Shown here: piece by piece, positions 34,301 to 49,300 of the stretch
How positions within the stretch are numbered: position 1 is the stretch's first letter
How the letters are laid out: each line of letters begins with the position of its first letter
Source of the DNA: Pithys albifrons albifrons
Taxonomy: Eukaryota; Chordata; Aves; Passeriformes; Thamnophilidae
Reading direction: 5' to 3'
DNA length: 64,000 bases
NCBI RefSeq assembly: GCF_047495875.1
Contig: NC_092471.1
Location: 12,793,001 to 12,857,000, forward strand
Made by a program: the position numbers and the translations under genes
The notes under the pieces: generated by a model
Told to the model about the DNA's origin: nothing
The model's database searches: none
Seen by the model: the letters and a program-made list of their open reading frames with translations, nothing else

Positions 34301-37300
34301 CCGGGCTGCTGTGCGGCTCAGAGGGAGCCGTTCCCTTCTAGGGGTCCCCACAGCCCGCCCCCGGTGCTCTGTGCTCTGCGGGCACTGGGGCAGGCTGGGC
34401 GAGGACACCGCTGTCCTGGGAAGTGATGGAGGGGGTGACCCACCCTTCCTGGGAGGCTCGCGGGGATCACCCATCACCCCGAGAGCTGATGTCAGGAGGA
34501 ACCACCACTTCTCAGAGGTGACCCGGGTGGGGGCCCCTCCACGGAGGAAAAACGGGTTGGTGAGACCCTGCGCGGGGAGGAGACCCGGCGAGGGGGACGC
34601 CCGTGTGAGCACCCCCTCCACGGCCGTCGGGGCCGGAGCGCTCGGGGTCCCCGCTGCGGCGGGGGGCGCGGCGGGGCAGGGGATTCCCGGCGGGGCTCGG
34701 GCGGGCGGGGCGGGGGGCGGGGGCCGTGCCGCGGCGGGGGCGGCCCCGCTCCTCCCCCGGCGGCTTTAGGCGGCAGCGCGGCAGGGCCGAGCCGTGCGGG
34801 GATGCCGTCGGGGGCCGCGCTGCTGGCTCTGGCCGCGCTGCTTTGGGCCGTCCCGCCGCCCGGGCTCCGCGGGGCGGCGGCGGCGGCCGCGGCGTGGACT
34901 GCGTGGCTGAACGTGTCGTGGGAGAGCGGCGCGGACCTCAACCGGAGCGGGTGGGAGGCGGGCGAGAGCGGCCTGTACGGTCTGGACTCGCCGCTGCAGT
35001 CGGCCGAGGGGCTGCTGGTGCTGCCCGACAGCCCCGACGCCTTCAATGCCTGCAACGCACTCACCAACTTCAGCGGGGCCCCGCCGCCCGGCCCCGGCTC
35101 CCCGGGCTGGCTCGCCCTCATCCAGCGCGGCGGCGGCTGCTCCTTCGCCGACAAGATCCGCCTGGCCGCGGAGCGCGGCGCCGCCGCCGCCGTCATCTAC
35201 AACTACCGCGGCACCGGCAACGAGGTGCTGCCCATGTCCCACCACGGTGAGCGCCGGGGCCGGGGGTCAGGAGGGGAGCGGGCACGGGCGCAGGCACAGG
35301 GCTCTGCCCGGACTCAGCCTCCGCCGCACCTCCCAGCGCGGTGTTCAGCAGCAGCCGGGAATGTCCCAACCTCTGCACCGCCACGGGAGTTTCGGGCCGG
35401 GGCTGTTCCGGGCGCTGCTGCTGTTGGTTTTATTCTCATTAATGAGTAACCATATCCGAGAGCAGCGGCGGCTGACGGGGCTGAGGACGAGCGGGAGCTT
35501 CCCGAGCGCTCTGGCCGGGCCGGGCCGTCCCTGTGTGGAGCTGACCGTGTCTCCACTTGGTTTGGGTTTCTGGCCTGAGCCGGCAGTCGCCAGAGGTGAT
35601 GGATGCTGAGGTTTTTAAAGCCTGTTAAGTCTGTGGAGTTGATTTGAGCCGTGAAATAGGCTCGGTTTTCACGCTCAGACGCCGTTTCTCCCTATGCCTG
35701 CAATAACCAGCTCAGAAATAGGCAGAGTACGAGACTCTTCCATAGGTAACTTCAGCAGCAAAATGCCACTTCCAATACAAGTAGCTGAAGCTCTTCGGAA
35801 GTTATTTTCCAGTTGGAAGAGGCTGATGACAGAACCCCTGTTCTCTTGCTACAGAAAGTCTCCTACTTTCCAGAAATGTTTCTGTTTTTTCCCTGAACTG
35901 CCCATCCTTCAAATGAAGAATGAGATATAACTGCGTTTTAGGCTATTGTTACCTGAGAGGCAACCCTTGGCTGAAGGTTTCTGGTGACAGCCTGAGCAGG
36001 ATGAGTGGCTTTGGTGGCTTTGTTGTGAATAGATTATGGAATTCTGTGAGGTGGCACTGCTTTGGGAAGCCACATCTTCTGAAGTGAAATAAAACAATGA
36101 AAATGAATAGTGCATCTTCAAGCTTTGAGGGATTCAAAAAAAAGTGATACCCTTGCAGCACCCCTCTGCATTACTGGATTACAGGATTTCTGTCTGTTGG
36201 CTTAGAAGGCAAGTGTTCTGGTGAGACAAGGAAGCAGTAGCTGCCTCTGGAGGTTCGTTGTGTGCAATCAGTGAGCTGTAGGACTGTTGGTACTCTACTT
36301 TAAGAATTCAAAATATACAATCTGGACAGGCTTTTCTGAGGCAGAGCTTTCCTATGTAATCAAATCATCAGCTGACAAATGCTATTGAGATCTGGCTATT
36401 GCTGGGCGAGTTCCTCCTGCTGCACTGACAGGAGCATCCCTGCCCTGAGCCCTGTTCACTATGTGCCTGCCTAATCCTGCAGCTCTTGGAGGAGCTCCCT
36501 TGACACTCCTGACCTGGGTAGGTCACTGCTGCTCTTTAGGGAAAGGGCTATGTGCCCTCTCCTCCATCCTGACTGCTGGAGACTTCAGCATCTTAACCTT
36601 GCTAGGAGCTGCCTCTTGAAATGAGCCATGTGCTCTCTGCAGGGTCTGCTCCAAGAGGAGCTCCCTCCTTTTCCTGTACTATCCTTAAGCTTTCTGCTGA
36701 GGCATTTATGTCAGAGTGGCTCTAGCTGTCCTGATTATCCTGCATGATGGGTTACTGGCTCGAGGGCATGTTGAAACTTCGCACCTGAACTGCAGACAAA
36801 TAGGACAGGGACTCTTCGGAGAAGACAGCTACTGTCAAACCACATACTTATTCTGTGTGACTCCTCCTTGCTGTGTCCTAGCACAATTACTGGGCTAAGC
36901 TTGTTGCTGCTGTTGTGTTCATTGCTTGTCCTTGTTTTAGTCCCTCACTTTCTTTCCTGTTCCACCCCCCTTTTCTTCTTCTTTGGACTTGAGTTCTTCC
37001 TCTATCGGCACGTTTGTCTGCGAGTCCCCGTTTTTGCCTCTTCCCGCAGCAATGTTCTTCCTTCTGCTTATGGGCCTTTGGTGACATGCTGTGCTTGGGC
37101 CAGCCCTGCCTTCTGCCCCTGCTGGGAGCCCAATGCTCTCCAGTCAAACTCGACAAACGTTGCAGGCTTTGAACACAGCCTGGCCAAGATGAAGCAAGCT
37201 ACAAGTCATCAGCCTCACTCAGTTTGCCAAGTGCAGGACACTGCTTGTGTAATGCTGATGAGCTCAGCCTACAGCACTTATACCTCAAACTTGGGAGGTA

Positions 37301-40300
37301 AGAGCTGATCTTCCTGCCCTTTGGTAGACTGTGCTTTGAATGGGTCACTTCTGGCCTCCACTGGATACTCTAACTCATCTGCAGGCAGTGCTGAAGGTAG
37401 CCCTGCTCATTAAAGGACCGTTTTTGTGCAACTGCAACTCCCACTGTGGTTGTAACAGCTGTAGCTGTGCTAACGGTGGCTTCACAATCGGGGTTTCCTA
37501 AATGGCTCCATTTCTGCACTAACTGGGGCTATCATGTGCCATCAAGTGAGACCAAACAAGGCCAAGCACTTCCTCCAAGCTGAGGCAGTGGGAAGTAGTG
37601 GGAGATGCCTTTGCTGGGGCATAGGGGAACTGAGCCTCAGAGCTTTGATGTGCCTGAGGTAGCATCTCCTCCTGCCAGCAGTGCCGAGGGCCCTCCTCTG
37701 CTGTGGGGCATGGAGCTCTCATCTGCCTGGCAGAGAAGGAAGATTTCTGTGGATGGGCTTTGATAAAATGTGTGACACAACATGCTTTTCTTTGCAGAAC
37801 TTTGGTAGCAACAAAACACAAAGTTATTATAGAATCTTATCTAAAAGTGCTGTGTGCCTTTTTTAGGGCTGTCAGACTTGGCTTTTGAAGCAACTTTATT
37901 GTTTAGAGACTTAAATGGGCCTGCATTTGACATCTGTGTTTGTCCTAGTCATCCTGCTTCTGGAGATTGGGTTTTTTCTTATCATATTTGGTCTGATGAA
38001 TTTTTTATTTCTCATATCAGTGCTCTGATACAACCTTTTGGTGTGACAACTTTAAAAGCAAAAACAACTGAAAAAACAAACGACCCTGACAATAAAAACA
38101 ACTGAACACAATAAATAGCCAAATCAGATATGATCAAGTCCTGCTTAATCATCTTTAACGTGTAGAATGTCAAGCATTTATTGGAGTCCAAAGTAATATT
38201 TACTTTGTGCTTTTATAAGCACAAACCCGTATCAATTAGCAAACTTGAATTTTAATTGGGCGCAGTTTAAGAAGATGGTACCGCTCTGTGACAGGCTGAG
38301 CAGGGTTTCAAAGTACAGTTCTGTGTGCTCATAACTGCACCTCTCTGTAATCTCTATTGACCTTCTGTAAAAGACATTTGATTGGAGAAAACCAGCAGCC
38401 TGTGGGGGAAAAGTGCAGGGCAAGAGTTGGTTTGTTTTAAAGGTGGACCTTGCCTTAAGGTAGAACCAGGCTGTTAGGTGGCTTTGGCTCGAGGGTATAG
38501 TGGTACCCAGGGAAGGCAATTCTTTAGTGTTCAGTATTTCCCTGCAGCTGGTGTAGAAGGATTTTCATTGGTTCTCTCTTGTGGTATAACTCTAGACTTG
38601 CGAAGCACATCACCTGATCTGAAGAGAGCTTATTCTGGGGGAACAGAGCTACATAATTCTGGCTAAAGTGGTAACAGTGTGTCTCATGCTAATAAGATCT
38701 GGTTCAAGTGTAAACTTGCATTAGTGGGTGAAAGGCGAAGGAAAGGTTAAATACATAGCACAGCCACTTAACTTGTTCTGCAGGAATTTCACTGAGGTAA
38801 AGGCTTATCTCCATACGTTTAGAGAAAACTGTGTGCAGCAAAAGTGTTTAGTTGCGCTTTGCTCCAACTTCATATGAGAGGTATGATCTTCAGAAACAAG
38901 CTAAAACTTTGCCATGGTATTAAAAGGCTGGTGTGAGCTGTAAAACTGTTAAAGACTGAGACAGAATTGTAATCCCAAGACAGGCTGTACTAAGGCTTTG
39001 TAAGCGCCATGTAAACAAATAGTGCACCTCTCCTTTGCAGTGAGAGAAGACTTGGGCTGAGAATATCTGAGGTGAGGAATGAGGATGCAAGGTCTAATTA
39101 ATGACACTTGTTCTCTCCTGTTCCTTGGCTGTGGTCAAGTGATACTGGAGATTATTTAGCCCTTCTTACCAGCACTCCTTTTTGAGAAGGACCTTGCATG
39201 CATCTGCTGTGCCTTGATGGTATTTGCAGTCTGTAGTGTTGGAGTTTGTAGCTCTTTGCATCTCAGAATACCTTTTCGATGGGTATGTGCTGCAACTTTG
39301 TCTTTATGTGCTTAGTTTGGGTCTCCTGGCAGCCTGGTTTGGAGCAGATTAATGTCACAGCTGTAGTGGCATTCAGACAACCAGCTGTGGTACTTGGGTC
39401 TGGCTCGTGACCCTGATCTCCCACCTGCAGGGTATGGTGAGGTGTGACAGGGACCTGGGGCTGTGAGCTACCAGGGGAGGTGCTGAGAGGCTGAATAGAC
39501 TAACTAGTGCCATTGGCAGCTTCTGATCTCTGCCCTTGCTCTTTGTGATATAATTTAGGTACCTCTGCCATGAAAAACCGCAGGGCAGGCATCACCCTTT
39601 AGATAGCCTGTATTAGGTCTGTGAAGTGCCCTTGCTCTTTGGGTTGACTGGACTGCTGAAATGTGAAAGGATGAATTAAAATCCTAAGTGACAGCTGTGG
39701 TAGCAGAGGCTTCATTGTGTGGGACATCATGTCCCTAAAACAATGACAGTGCTTGTTTGCCTCCAGTCTTGAATGTGTGGGTGAGCACACAGTGATCAGC
39801 TCAGCACGGTCCCCACTGTATCCAGAGTGAGCTGTCATCCTTCCACAGACAGATGCCTTCTGGCTTACACTGTGCTGACTTACATCATTTTACCATGAGC
39901 TTTCTCAAACTCACTTGTTCCCAGTGAGCACTCAGCTGCCACCAGCATGTGGAACACAAGGGATATCAGTGGTGAGCTCAATCTCATTCAAAGAGGGTGA
40001 GCAATGTATTTACTAAATCAAAACTGCTGAAATCTGTTGAGTAAATTCACTAAAGAATTTTCATTAGGGAATATTGCTCGCTGTTTCTCCAGGGGGTGTT
40101 AGATGCTGTTTACTAGGATGAAAGATGATACTTTATTCTTGCAAGTGCCGCTGACCAAAAAGGATGTGAAGAGAGCTGACCTACAGATTTCATTCACCTC
40201 TGTGCCCTTAATAAGTGTTATTGTCTTGGCTGCTGTTCTAAAGAATAATTTCATGTTATAAATGTTCTAAGATTTAGGGCCTGGGAGCATTTATATAAGT

Positions 40301-43300
40301 CTTGAAGGCTCGGAATGGGGAGAAGAAAAAGGCTGGTAATTGTTAGATTCACTCTACAAATAGTAATACTATTTAAACTAAATAGGGTGCAGGTTGGTTT
40401 CCACCTCCAGTATCCCCTGTGAGCTGATGGAAACTCATGTAAAACTACATTTGGTCTTGATGTGCTGCTTCAGACACTTAGCCTGTTGGGTAAATGTTTC
40501 TCCACACTCCCTAGTGTGGAAGTTTTCCTTCTGCCCAGCAGCTCTGGGGTGGCTGATCTGCAGGGCAGCCACACCGAGGAGTGTTCCAAGACTGACATGG
40601 GGGTTAATGCTGGGGAGGAGCACATGGTGGCATGTGCCTCCAGGCAAAGACCACTGTGGGCATGAACTCTCCAAAACAAGAGGTCCTATTGTGCAACAGA
40701 AACACCAGTTATCAGGGGATTTCTCTTCCCTTTCTTCTATCCTCCCTGTCCTATCCTTACTCTTCTAAGGCCCTCTCTAATATTTAACTGTCTATAAAGC
40801 TTCTCCCCCCCTTTTAAAAATTTCTGTTTCTTTTTAAGGCTTTGCCTTCCATTCCTGACTATTTCTGCCAACTTTTAACTCTTTTTCACATGTCTTGCTG
40901 TCTTGTTCACCCTATTCATCTGTGACATGATGAAGGGACAGCGTGTGCCCTGAGCAGGTTTGCTGATGATACAGAATGAGTGGCTGATACACCAGAAGTC
41001 TGTGCTGTCATGCAGAGAGGCCTGGGCAGGCTGGAGAGCTGGGTGGAGAAAAACCTAGTGAAGTTCAACAAGGGCCCTCCACCTGGGGAGGAATAACTCC
41101 AGGCACCAGTACAGGATGGAGAGCAGCTCTGTGGAAAAGGTCCTGGGGGTCCTGGTGGATAACAAGCTGTCTATGAGCCACTTCTGCCAAGAAGGCCAAA
41201 GGTATCCTGGGGTGCCTTAGGAAGAGCATTGCCAGCAGGTTGGGGGAGATGATTCTGCTCCTCTCCTCAGCCTAGTGAGGTCTCCTCTGAGTGCTGTGCC
41301 CAGTTCTGGGCTCCCCAGCTCAGGATAGACATGGAGTGCCTGCACTGAGTCCAGTCAAGGGCTGCAAACAAGATGAGGGACTGGAGCATTTCTCATATGA
41401 GAAAAGGCTGAGGGAGCTGGGCCTGTTCAGCCTGGAGAAGAGAAGGCTGAGAAGGGACCCCATCAATGCACACAAATCTTTTGAGGATGTCTGTCAAGGG
41501 GATGGGACCAGACTTTATTCAGTGGTGTCCAGGTAACAGGGGTACAAGGGGCACAAGGGGTAACAGGCACAAACTGAAACACAGAAAGTTCCATCTGAAT
41601 AGGAGGAAAAACTTTACTGTGAGAAGGATGGAACACTGGAACAGGCTGCCCAGCATGCTGTGGAGTCTCTTTCTCTGGAGATAGTCAAAAGTTATCTGGA
41701 TGTGATCCTGTGCGACCTGTTCTGGGTGAACCTGCTTTAGCAGGGGAGTTGGATTAGGTGATTCCCAGGGGTTGTTTCCCACCCCAGCCACTCCATGATT
41801 TTGTGTGAATATTTACCTCTGTGTACTGAAAGGCTTGGCTGTTGAGGAAGAGATCAGACATAGTGCCATCTGTCAAGTAAAGCAAGCTGAAAGTAGATTT
41901 AATTAAGCTTAGGAAGAAGACAGTTCAATCAAAAAGCTGAGGTCATAAGGGGTTGTTACTTTAAATAATTGCAAAATAGTCTGGAAGAGAGCAGTTCTTT
42001 GATCTTGGTGCCAGGTAATATTTGGAGTGGAGAAAATTCAGAGCAGGGGAAAAAGGGACAAACCTAAGAACATGTCATCTTATCCAGGCTTAAATTGTTC
42101 CTGAACTATGAGTTCAGCCACCCTCCCGTCTTGCAAAGGGGAGAGCTTATTGCAGGTCAATAAAAGGCGTTTCCTCTGACAGTGTCTGTGATGGAGGATG
42201 ATTGTGGGGATGGGCACATTCCTGATGAGGTTCTGCCTTCTGTGTGGATGAGAGCAATCAGCACTCTTTTTTGTCCACACTGTACCATGGACAAGAGCAG
42301 AGTTGATCTGCAGACTCTGGTTTCATGGTGCCTGAGGCCAGGGAGGGCCCTTGGGTCCCTGGAGTGGTGCTGAGACACGATGGCTTTGGTGTGCAGTGCT
42401 CGCCTGTCATCTGAGGTGAATTACGTCATGTCGGTAATGCCAGATCAGTCTGTGTACAATGATAGTTTATTTTCCTTCCTACAGTAACAGATAACATTAA
42501 GCTTGTACCAGCCTGTTTGATAATCACCAGAAATCCTGTTTCTTACTATTCCAGTGCAGTGAGATAAGCAATGTTAAGATGTCTTTTTTGTTTGTTTGTT
42601 TTTATTTTTGTTTTTTTTTTTGTGAATGTGAAGCTTTTAAAATCAAAAGTAATTTCTTCCATTCTGCTTTTTCTGAGTGAGTGGCTTACATGGTGGTCTG
42701 CTGGGGCTGTTGAAATGGATTGCTGATACCACCAGGACCAAGGACTGTGTGGAGTTTTTCCCCAACAAAGAATTGGGATGAGCTTTGTTTGTCCCGGGGT
42801 GGAGCAGAGCAGCTGTGCCATGGCAGAGGCACTGGTTGCACAAGGCACTCTCTGGACAAAGTGAAAGAATAGTGGCAAAACTCCAAGCACTTAATTTCAT
42901 TCCACTTAAAGATGATGCCAAAATTCAGTCTTTCAGAAAGGGTGAAAAAATTACAGAATCTAAAACGTTCAAGCTTGTGTATGGCACGTTACCTTTTCTT
43001 GTTCTGAAATAATTTGCCTACTTACCATCTTTTATACCTTCTTTCTTAGAAATACCTTCAGAATTACTGCCTTCCTGAAATGTTTTCCCCAAACTGTATT
43101 GCAGCTTGTTCTGCTCCCAAAGAGGAAAAGGTCCCATAACAGCTTTACATCCTGTTCATGGGAAATGGTGATAGGGATGTTAGAGGGGTTTGGCTTTTGC
43201 TATCCAAGAAAAGAACAATCTATGGAATTTGCCCAAAGTTACACTGAGGCCTTTCTAACAAAATGAAGGGGTCTTTCATTACTTAATTGAAACTTTGTTT

Positions 43301-46300
43301 GGTTTAAACAAAGCAAAATGGTTCCAGTGCCTGAACAAGCTGAGAAACTACTTTTGAGGGAGGGTAGAGGAGCTGATTTGGAGCTGGAATTCTTGAATTG
43401 GCTTTGGTCAGGGGATTTGTTTGGCCCCAAAATCTGATGCTTTGCCTTGATGTCCTTTAATGCATGAACAGATTGATTTTATTGACTTAAGAGTGACTGC
43501 TGTTAAGGCATGGATTAAGTTCCATTGCGGTCTGCTAAGTATTGTGGAGTGAGTGTTCCCCAGGACCTACAGTTTTCTTGGTTCAGGATAGATTTATCTG
43601 TAGCACACACAAGATTAGTACTGAATTATAATAATCCTCTTAAGTGAATATGAAAAGACAGGTGTTTACTATGCAAAAGTTAATGCTCCCAGCTTTATGC
43701 CCCCCTTACACATTGCATTTCTCTCTTGACTTGTCAAACCTGTAACTTCTTGTTTACAGGGAGCAGAAGTGTAATGGCAGAACGAGTGAAGTCTTTGCAG
43801 GGCAGCATTTAATATAGGTTTTGATATTGGTATAAGTAGATTCAGGTCCACTCTGCATATAAGTCAGCCTGACACAGGAAGGTAAAACTCTGATCCCAGC
43901 CTTGCACTGTGCTTGTGTGTCCCATGTGCTTGTGCCCCAGCTGTTCACTGTCACAACATACCATGAGGTTCTTGTGCTTCATCTGTGCCAACCCATGTCC
44001 TTCAGATTTTGGCCAGCCTTGTGATTTGGAAGGTACATCCTGCAAAACTCCACATCTGTAGGGGCAGTTTGTGTTTGTCTAAAGATATGAATAACTTTTC
44101 CTCTGCAGTTTCACAGGGAATGGGAAAGAGGCTGGGAAGTGTTTAACTAAACAAGTCTTGCTTCTATTTAGCAATGAGCCCATTATTAGCTAATAGGCAG
44201 CAGATTAATGTTGTCTTCTAATGTCCCTTAAAAATTGTTAGAGAAGCTTTACCTGAACCACAAAAGCTGACAACACCTGGATAAGGAGCTTGGGTTTCTG
44301 TGAGGTTTTTGCCATGCACCACTAACTGACTTTCCTTTTGTTTTGCTGGAGTCTTGGGGGACAGAGAAAGCTGACAGCTGTGACAGCTGCTGTGCTTGAG
44401 ACACCTCTGCAGATGTCTCCTCAAATACCTTGTTTCCAGTATGATGCTCAAGACCTGTCAGAAGCCTCGGTCCAGGTCATGGTTTCAAGGCCACTGTAAC
44501 ATGTTTCAGTACCTGTCATGGTGGGAACCATCCAGCAGCTCAAGGAGTGCTGGGAGGGGGTGAGCCTCGTGCTTTTGTTCTAGAAGCACAGCAGTTGTGC
44601 TAAATGTGGAGCAGATGGAAATGGCCACACTTCTGCCCTTGTTGTGCCAGTGTCAAAGCCACCAGCTGGCCACTTGCATGTGTCTCTCTAAAGCAGAGCT
44701 GAAATTACAAGAGAAATCTCTGGGGCTGAAACGTGTCAGGAAGAATTAAAGCTGTCATCTAAAGACATCTTTGTGAACTGCTCAGCCTGAGACTTAAATG
44801 GTAGACGCTTTTTTCCTTTAAAGGTGAAACTCATTCACAGTGGATGGCTTAGTAGCTGGACTGACTTTGCAGGCTGATGGTGACATTTCATTAACAGAAG
44901 TCCCAACACTGCATCTTGTGTTGCCCATAACCACAAGTTGTATTTGCAGAAGCGAAGGGAAATAAGGCAGAACAAGGTTTTTTTGTCTTTTTTTTTTTTT
45001 TGGTCAGGCTTTTTATTTTCTCATTGCTGTAGCCTGATCTTTCACACCTTCTTCCATGCTTCTGAAAGCATGTCTCAGCTTTTGACTTGACCCATGCTTA
45101 ATTCAATGCTTGCTCCTAACACCTGACTCCAGTTCATTTAAAAACTGACATATAAGCCCTAGTTCATCCTAGAGGACAGTAGTTGCAGCCTAGTCCCAAT
45201 AAGGAGAGTTGCTTGCCATGCTGGATCACAGACATTAGGTGAACAAGCTGGAAAACTAATGAGCACTTTTCCCAATAACACTCTTTGTGATGCAGCACCA
45301 ATTCTAGTTTTTTTTGGTAGTCGAAAGTTGAATAAGGTTTCTTCTAGCAGAGGGGCAAACAATTGGTCTCTCTATAAAAATGTTTGGCTGGGAGGTTAGC
45401 TAAAAGCAGCACTTCCATAACAGTCTTTGTTCCTCCACCATGCAATATCTATTATGGATGTTGTGCAGGTGATGGTTTAATGCAACAGGACTCCTGATCA
45501 GCTGCTCTTCAAATCTACTTTCCTTGCATTTAGTTTAGAGAAATACCAGTGATAATTTACTCATCTCCCTTTCTCCCCGTTTTGGTTTGGGGTTTTTTTG
45601 TGGTTTTCGTTTTTTGCCTCTTAAGAACCTTTCTGTTTTATTGGGATTGTCTGAAGTTCCTGCAGATGGTATCAAGTGTCCTTAGCCTTTGCATGTCACT
45701 GAAAGGAAAGCAATTTGTTCTTGTTTGTGCTTGGTGACTGGAGTAGCTTGAAATTTCTTTGTATCATAAAACCCTTGGTTCCTTTGACTTGTCATGGAGT
45801 GAGTGATTAAACCTGTTGTTAAAATCATGATGGTGGTTGCCACCTTGCCACCAACTGTTTAAAAGCTGAGCATGCCTCCCTCCATATTTGCTTCCCTCTG
45901 AATTTGCATTAGAAACTCACAAAAACGTTTATAGTTCATAACCAAATTTCACTCAATCATTTGTCAGTTGCTGCTGAGAATGCAGAAGCAAAGGCTGATC
46001 TGTGGCTTTGATTGCTCAGTGTCTGGGGAAGTACTCAACAGTACTCTCAAATTTAGAAAAGAGGTGTTAAGAAGTGGCAGCAGAGCGGGAAGGGAGTCAG
46101 ATCCATTACAGGAAGCAATCCCCACACAGATACCGCAATCCCCAGTGACCTCACTCTGTAGAGGATTTATTTTTAACTTCACATGGTTCAAAGACATGTT
46201 AAAATGTAAATCACCAAAGTGTTGTGTCTAAAATAGGACAATGTGTGTCCTATATAGGAGTGAGGAGTGCTATGGAGACGAGTGAATTCTAAATACGCTT

Positions 46301-49300
46301 CCCTGGTGCAGCTCATGGGTAACTGGACATACCTTTCAGCTGGACAAGCATATGGTGATGACACTTGTTCCATCAGCTCATGTTGAATCCTCAAATACTA
46401 GTTAGAAACTTCCCACAGTCTTTCGCACTTGAACTGGAACATCTAAGAGAATGCCTCTGATACAACACCTGGGAACTGAACATGGATTCCTCTTCTCCTT
46501 TACAGGTGCTGAAAAGATTGTTGCAATTATGATTGGCAACCTGAAGGGCATGGAGATCCTGCACCGGATTAAGAGTGGCATGAAGGTGACTATGGTCATC
46601 GAAGTGGGCAAAAAGCGCAGTCTGTCAATGAATATCTTCACCATCCTCTTCATCTCAGTGTCCTTTTTCGTTGTCGCAGCAGCAACTTTGGGCTGCTACG
46701 TCTCCTATTCTGCTCGGAGACTCATTGTTGCAAGGGCCCAGTCCCGGGAGCAGGTGAGTTCGTGCCATTGCTTTTTCATACCCCCAGGCCTCTGTGGTGT
46801 GGTTCTTGAGGGCAAAATACTGGCTAAGCACCAAAATGATTGGATTTGTTTGTTCCACAGGAAGGAATGTGATCTTTAAGGTGCTAAGAGATACACAGAA
46901 TCATAGAATTGATTGGGTTGGAAAAGACTTCTGAGATCATCAAGTCCAATCCTTGGTCCAGCTCCAGTCCCTTTACCAGATCATGGCACTCAGTGCCGCG
47001 GCCAATCTCAGTTTAAAAACCTCCAGGGATGGTGAATCCATCCCCTCTCTGGTCAGGTCATTCCAATGCCTGATTACTCTTTCTGGAAATAATTTTTTTA
47101 TGATCTCCAACTTAAATTTCCCCTGGCAGAGCTTGAGCCCGTGTCCCCTTGTCCTATTGCTGAGTGCCTGGGAGAAGAAAACAACCCCCACCTGGCCAGA
47201 ACTTCCCTTCAGGGAAGCTTTAAACAGCTTAAAACTTTCCTAAAGAACAGCAAAAAGTAAACTGGCTGAAGAAAACAGCTGATTGTGTTTAGCTAACTGT
47301 GTCTTACAAATTTTATGCCCTGAACAGCAGTGCAGCCATAAAGCTGATGTACCGGAGGCTGTAGAGAGCTAACTGCTCTTAGTTGACCCTCACCCTTCCC
47401 ACACAGCACTACCTATGTGTTTGCTGGAACAGGAAACACCATGGAAGTGTGTCTGCAAAATGGGGCATGACTGGCTGCAGGTTGGGAGGCTTCTGCCTGT
47501 TGAAAGCTACTTTTTGACTAAAAGCTTTCTGAGAATTGCAGTGACAGTCTCAGTGAGGAGTTGGAAAAAAACACTGGTCAAGTGTATTCTTTTAAACCCC
47601 TGGAAGGGAGTTGCTAATGAGTTAAGTATCCAAGTAACTCTTTTCTGTCCAATACCATGATCGGCTGATAGGACTAAAGCTCACAGCTTTGTCTTCAGTC
47701 TGATCAGACCTGCCTTATGCCTTCTACTTCAGGGCTTAAGCAAAAGCCTTAAAGGTGAGGCTAAAGGCCAGACGTGCCTTCTGTCAGAGATGATGGACAA
47801 CTGCAGCAGGAACAGGCTTGGATACAAGTGACTACCTCAGCCTTTCCTCTACAGCTGTGTTGCAAAGGAGGCTGTTGGTATTTGCAGTGTTCCTTGCAGC
47901 AGCTACCTGAGATCTGAAAGAAGAGTTGTTAGAATCCTCTCCTAGAAACAGCTCTAGCCCAAGCATCTCTAGCTGGGCTCAGAGTCGGGGAATTATCTCT
48001 GGATTGGTGGTTTGATGGTTAAAGGAGGGACAGACTTCTCTGTGGAAGACCTGCCCTACTGAGTTTCTGGAGATTTCAGGCCCCTTGAGCAAGATCCTTC
48101 TGAAAGAAGCTGATGGAGCTATAAGCTGGGCACAGGTGTTGAAATTCAGACCAGTTTGGGGCCTTTGTAACATTTTAGGACTGGCTGGGTTCTCTCTAGT
48201 AATTCCAGAACCAAACTGAGTCAATTCTGTACTCTAAAATCATGTTGTCTAAGTGTAATCTTGTGGATGTTGGTCAACCAGGAATATCCTTACTGCAACT
48301 AGAGCTGAACAGTGAGCTGAACTGTGTTTGTGCCTTGTCTAAGCTGTGTCTGCCTCAACTTCTGGACTAGGCCTCCTCTAAGTGCTGTATTAATAGCCCT
48401 TTTGCATGTCCTGGTGTTAGGCTACACCTGGAAGTCATGTGAGAATATGATAAGGTAATAAGGATGTAATAAGGGAATAGTTGGAACAGCAGTACTGGAA
48501 GTTGTCAGTGAGATGTAGCATTGCCACTGCTGGATGAAATGTGGAGTTCTCTGTAACCTGATGCTGTCCTCTTGCTGACATCTCTGGACAGAGATGCACA
48601 ATGTCCTGCTAATGCATCCCCTCCTTCATTTCCTACCATCTGCCCTGGTCTGAGAACTCTGTTTAATGCTAAACAAAGCTGGCCAGGAAAAACTGGGTGC
48701 CCTACACATCGTTTATTAAATCAAATTGAAATATTTCCTCATTTGAAGGTATTTAATAATGCAGTTGTGGAAGCCCAGCTTTATTCTGAATGATCAGGCT
48801 TTCAAGGAGCTACAGAAGTTATTAATGCTTCAGTGGTAGCTGGTACTGGGAAAATTCAGTCTGCTTGGCTAGCACCTTCACAAACTATTTCAGTCTTGGG
48901 GTCTGTGTGCAGAAAGAATTTACAGTAGATTGAAAAATAACATTGTTAAATGACATGCCTGTTCCACATGATTTCAGCTGAACTGAAATCAAGAAGCCTT
49001 AGGAAGTGCTTCATAAAGTATAAGAATAGAAGAAAGTTTCTCTGCTATCAGGGTAAAAATGTACTGTTCTGTCAGAGTGAAACTCAAAGACAATCCAGAA
49101 TGGTTTTCAATTGTTTTTATATCCTGTCATTTCAGACTGACCTCACAATAATTAGATAAGCAAAAAGTAACAAGAAAGTGCTTGTTAGTGAAGGTGAACT
49201 ACTGAAAGATGGTGCTGCAGTGTGCCCTGCCAGCCAGGTGATTGGATTTTCAGTGAAGATCCAAAGTTTGAGGCTTAAAGTTTCAGCTGCTCTGACTCTA

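Noticed and set aside
36868..37308. 146-residue + strand frame with a hydrophobic start
   Set aside because: Low-complexity Leu/Phe/Ser start arising from pyrimidine-rich intron sequence; no family match and no splice support.
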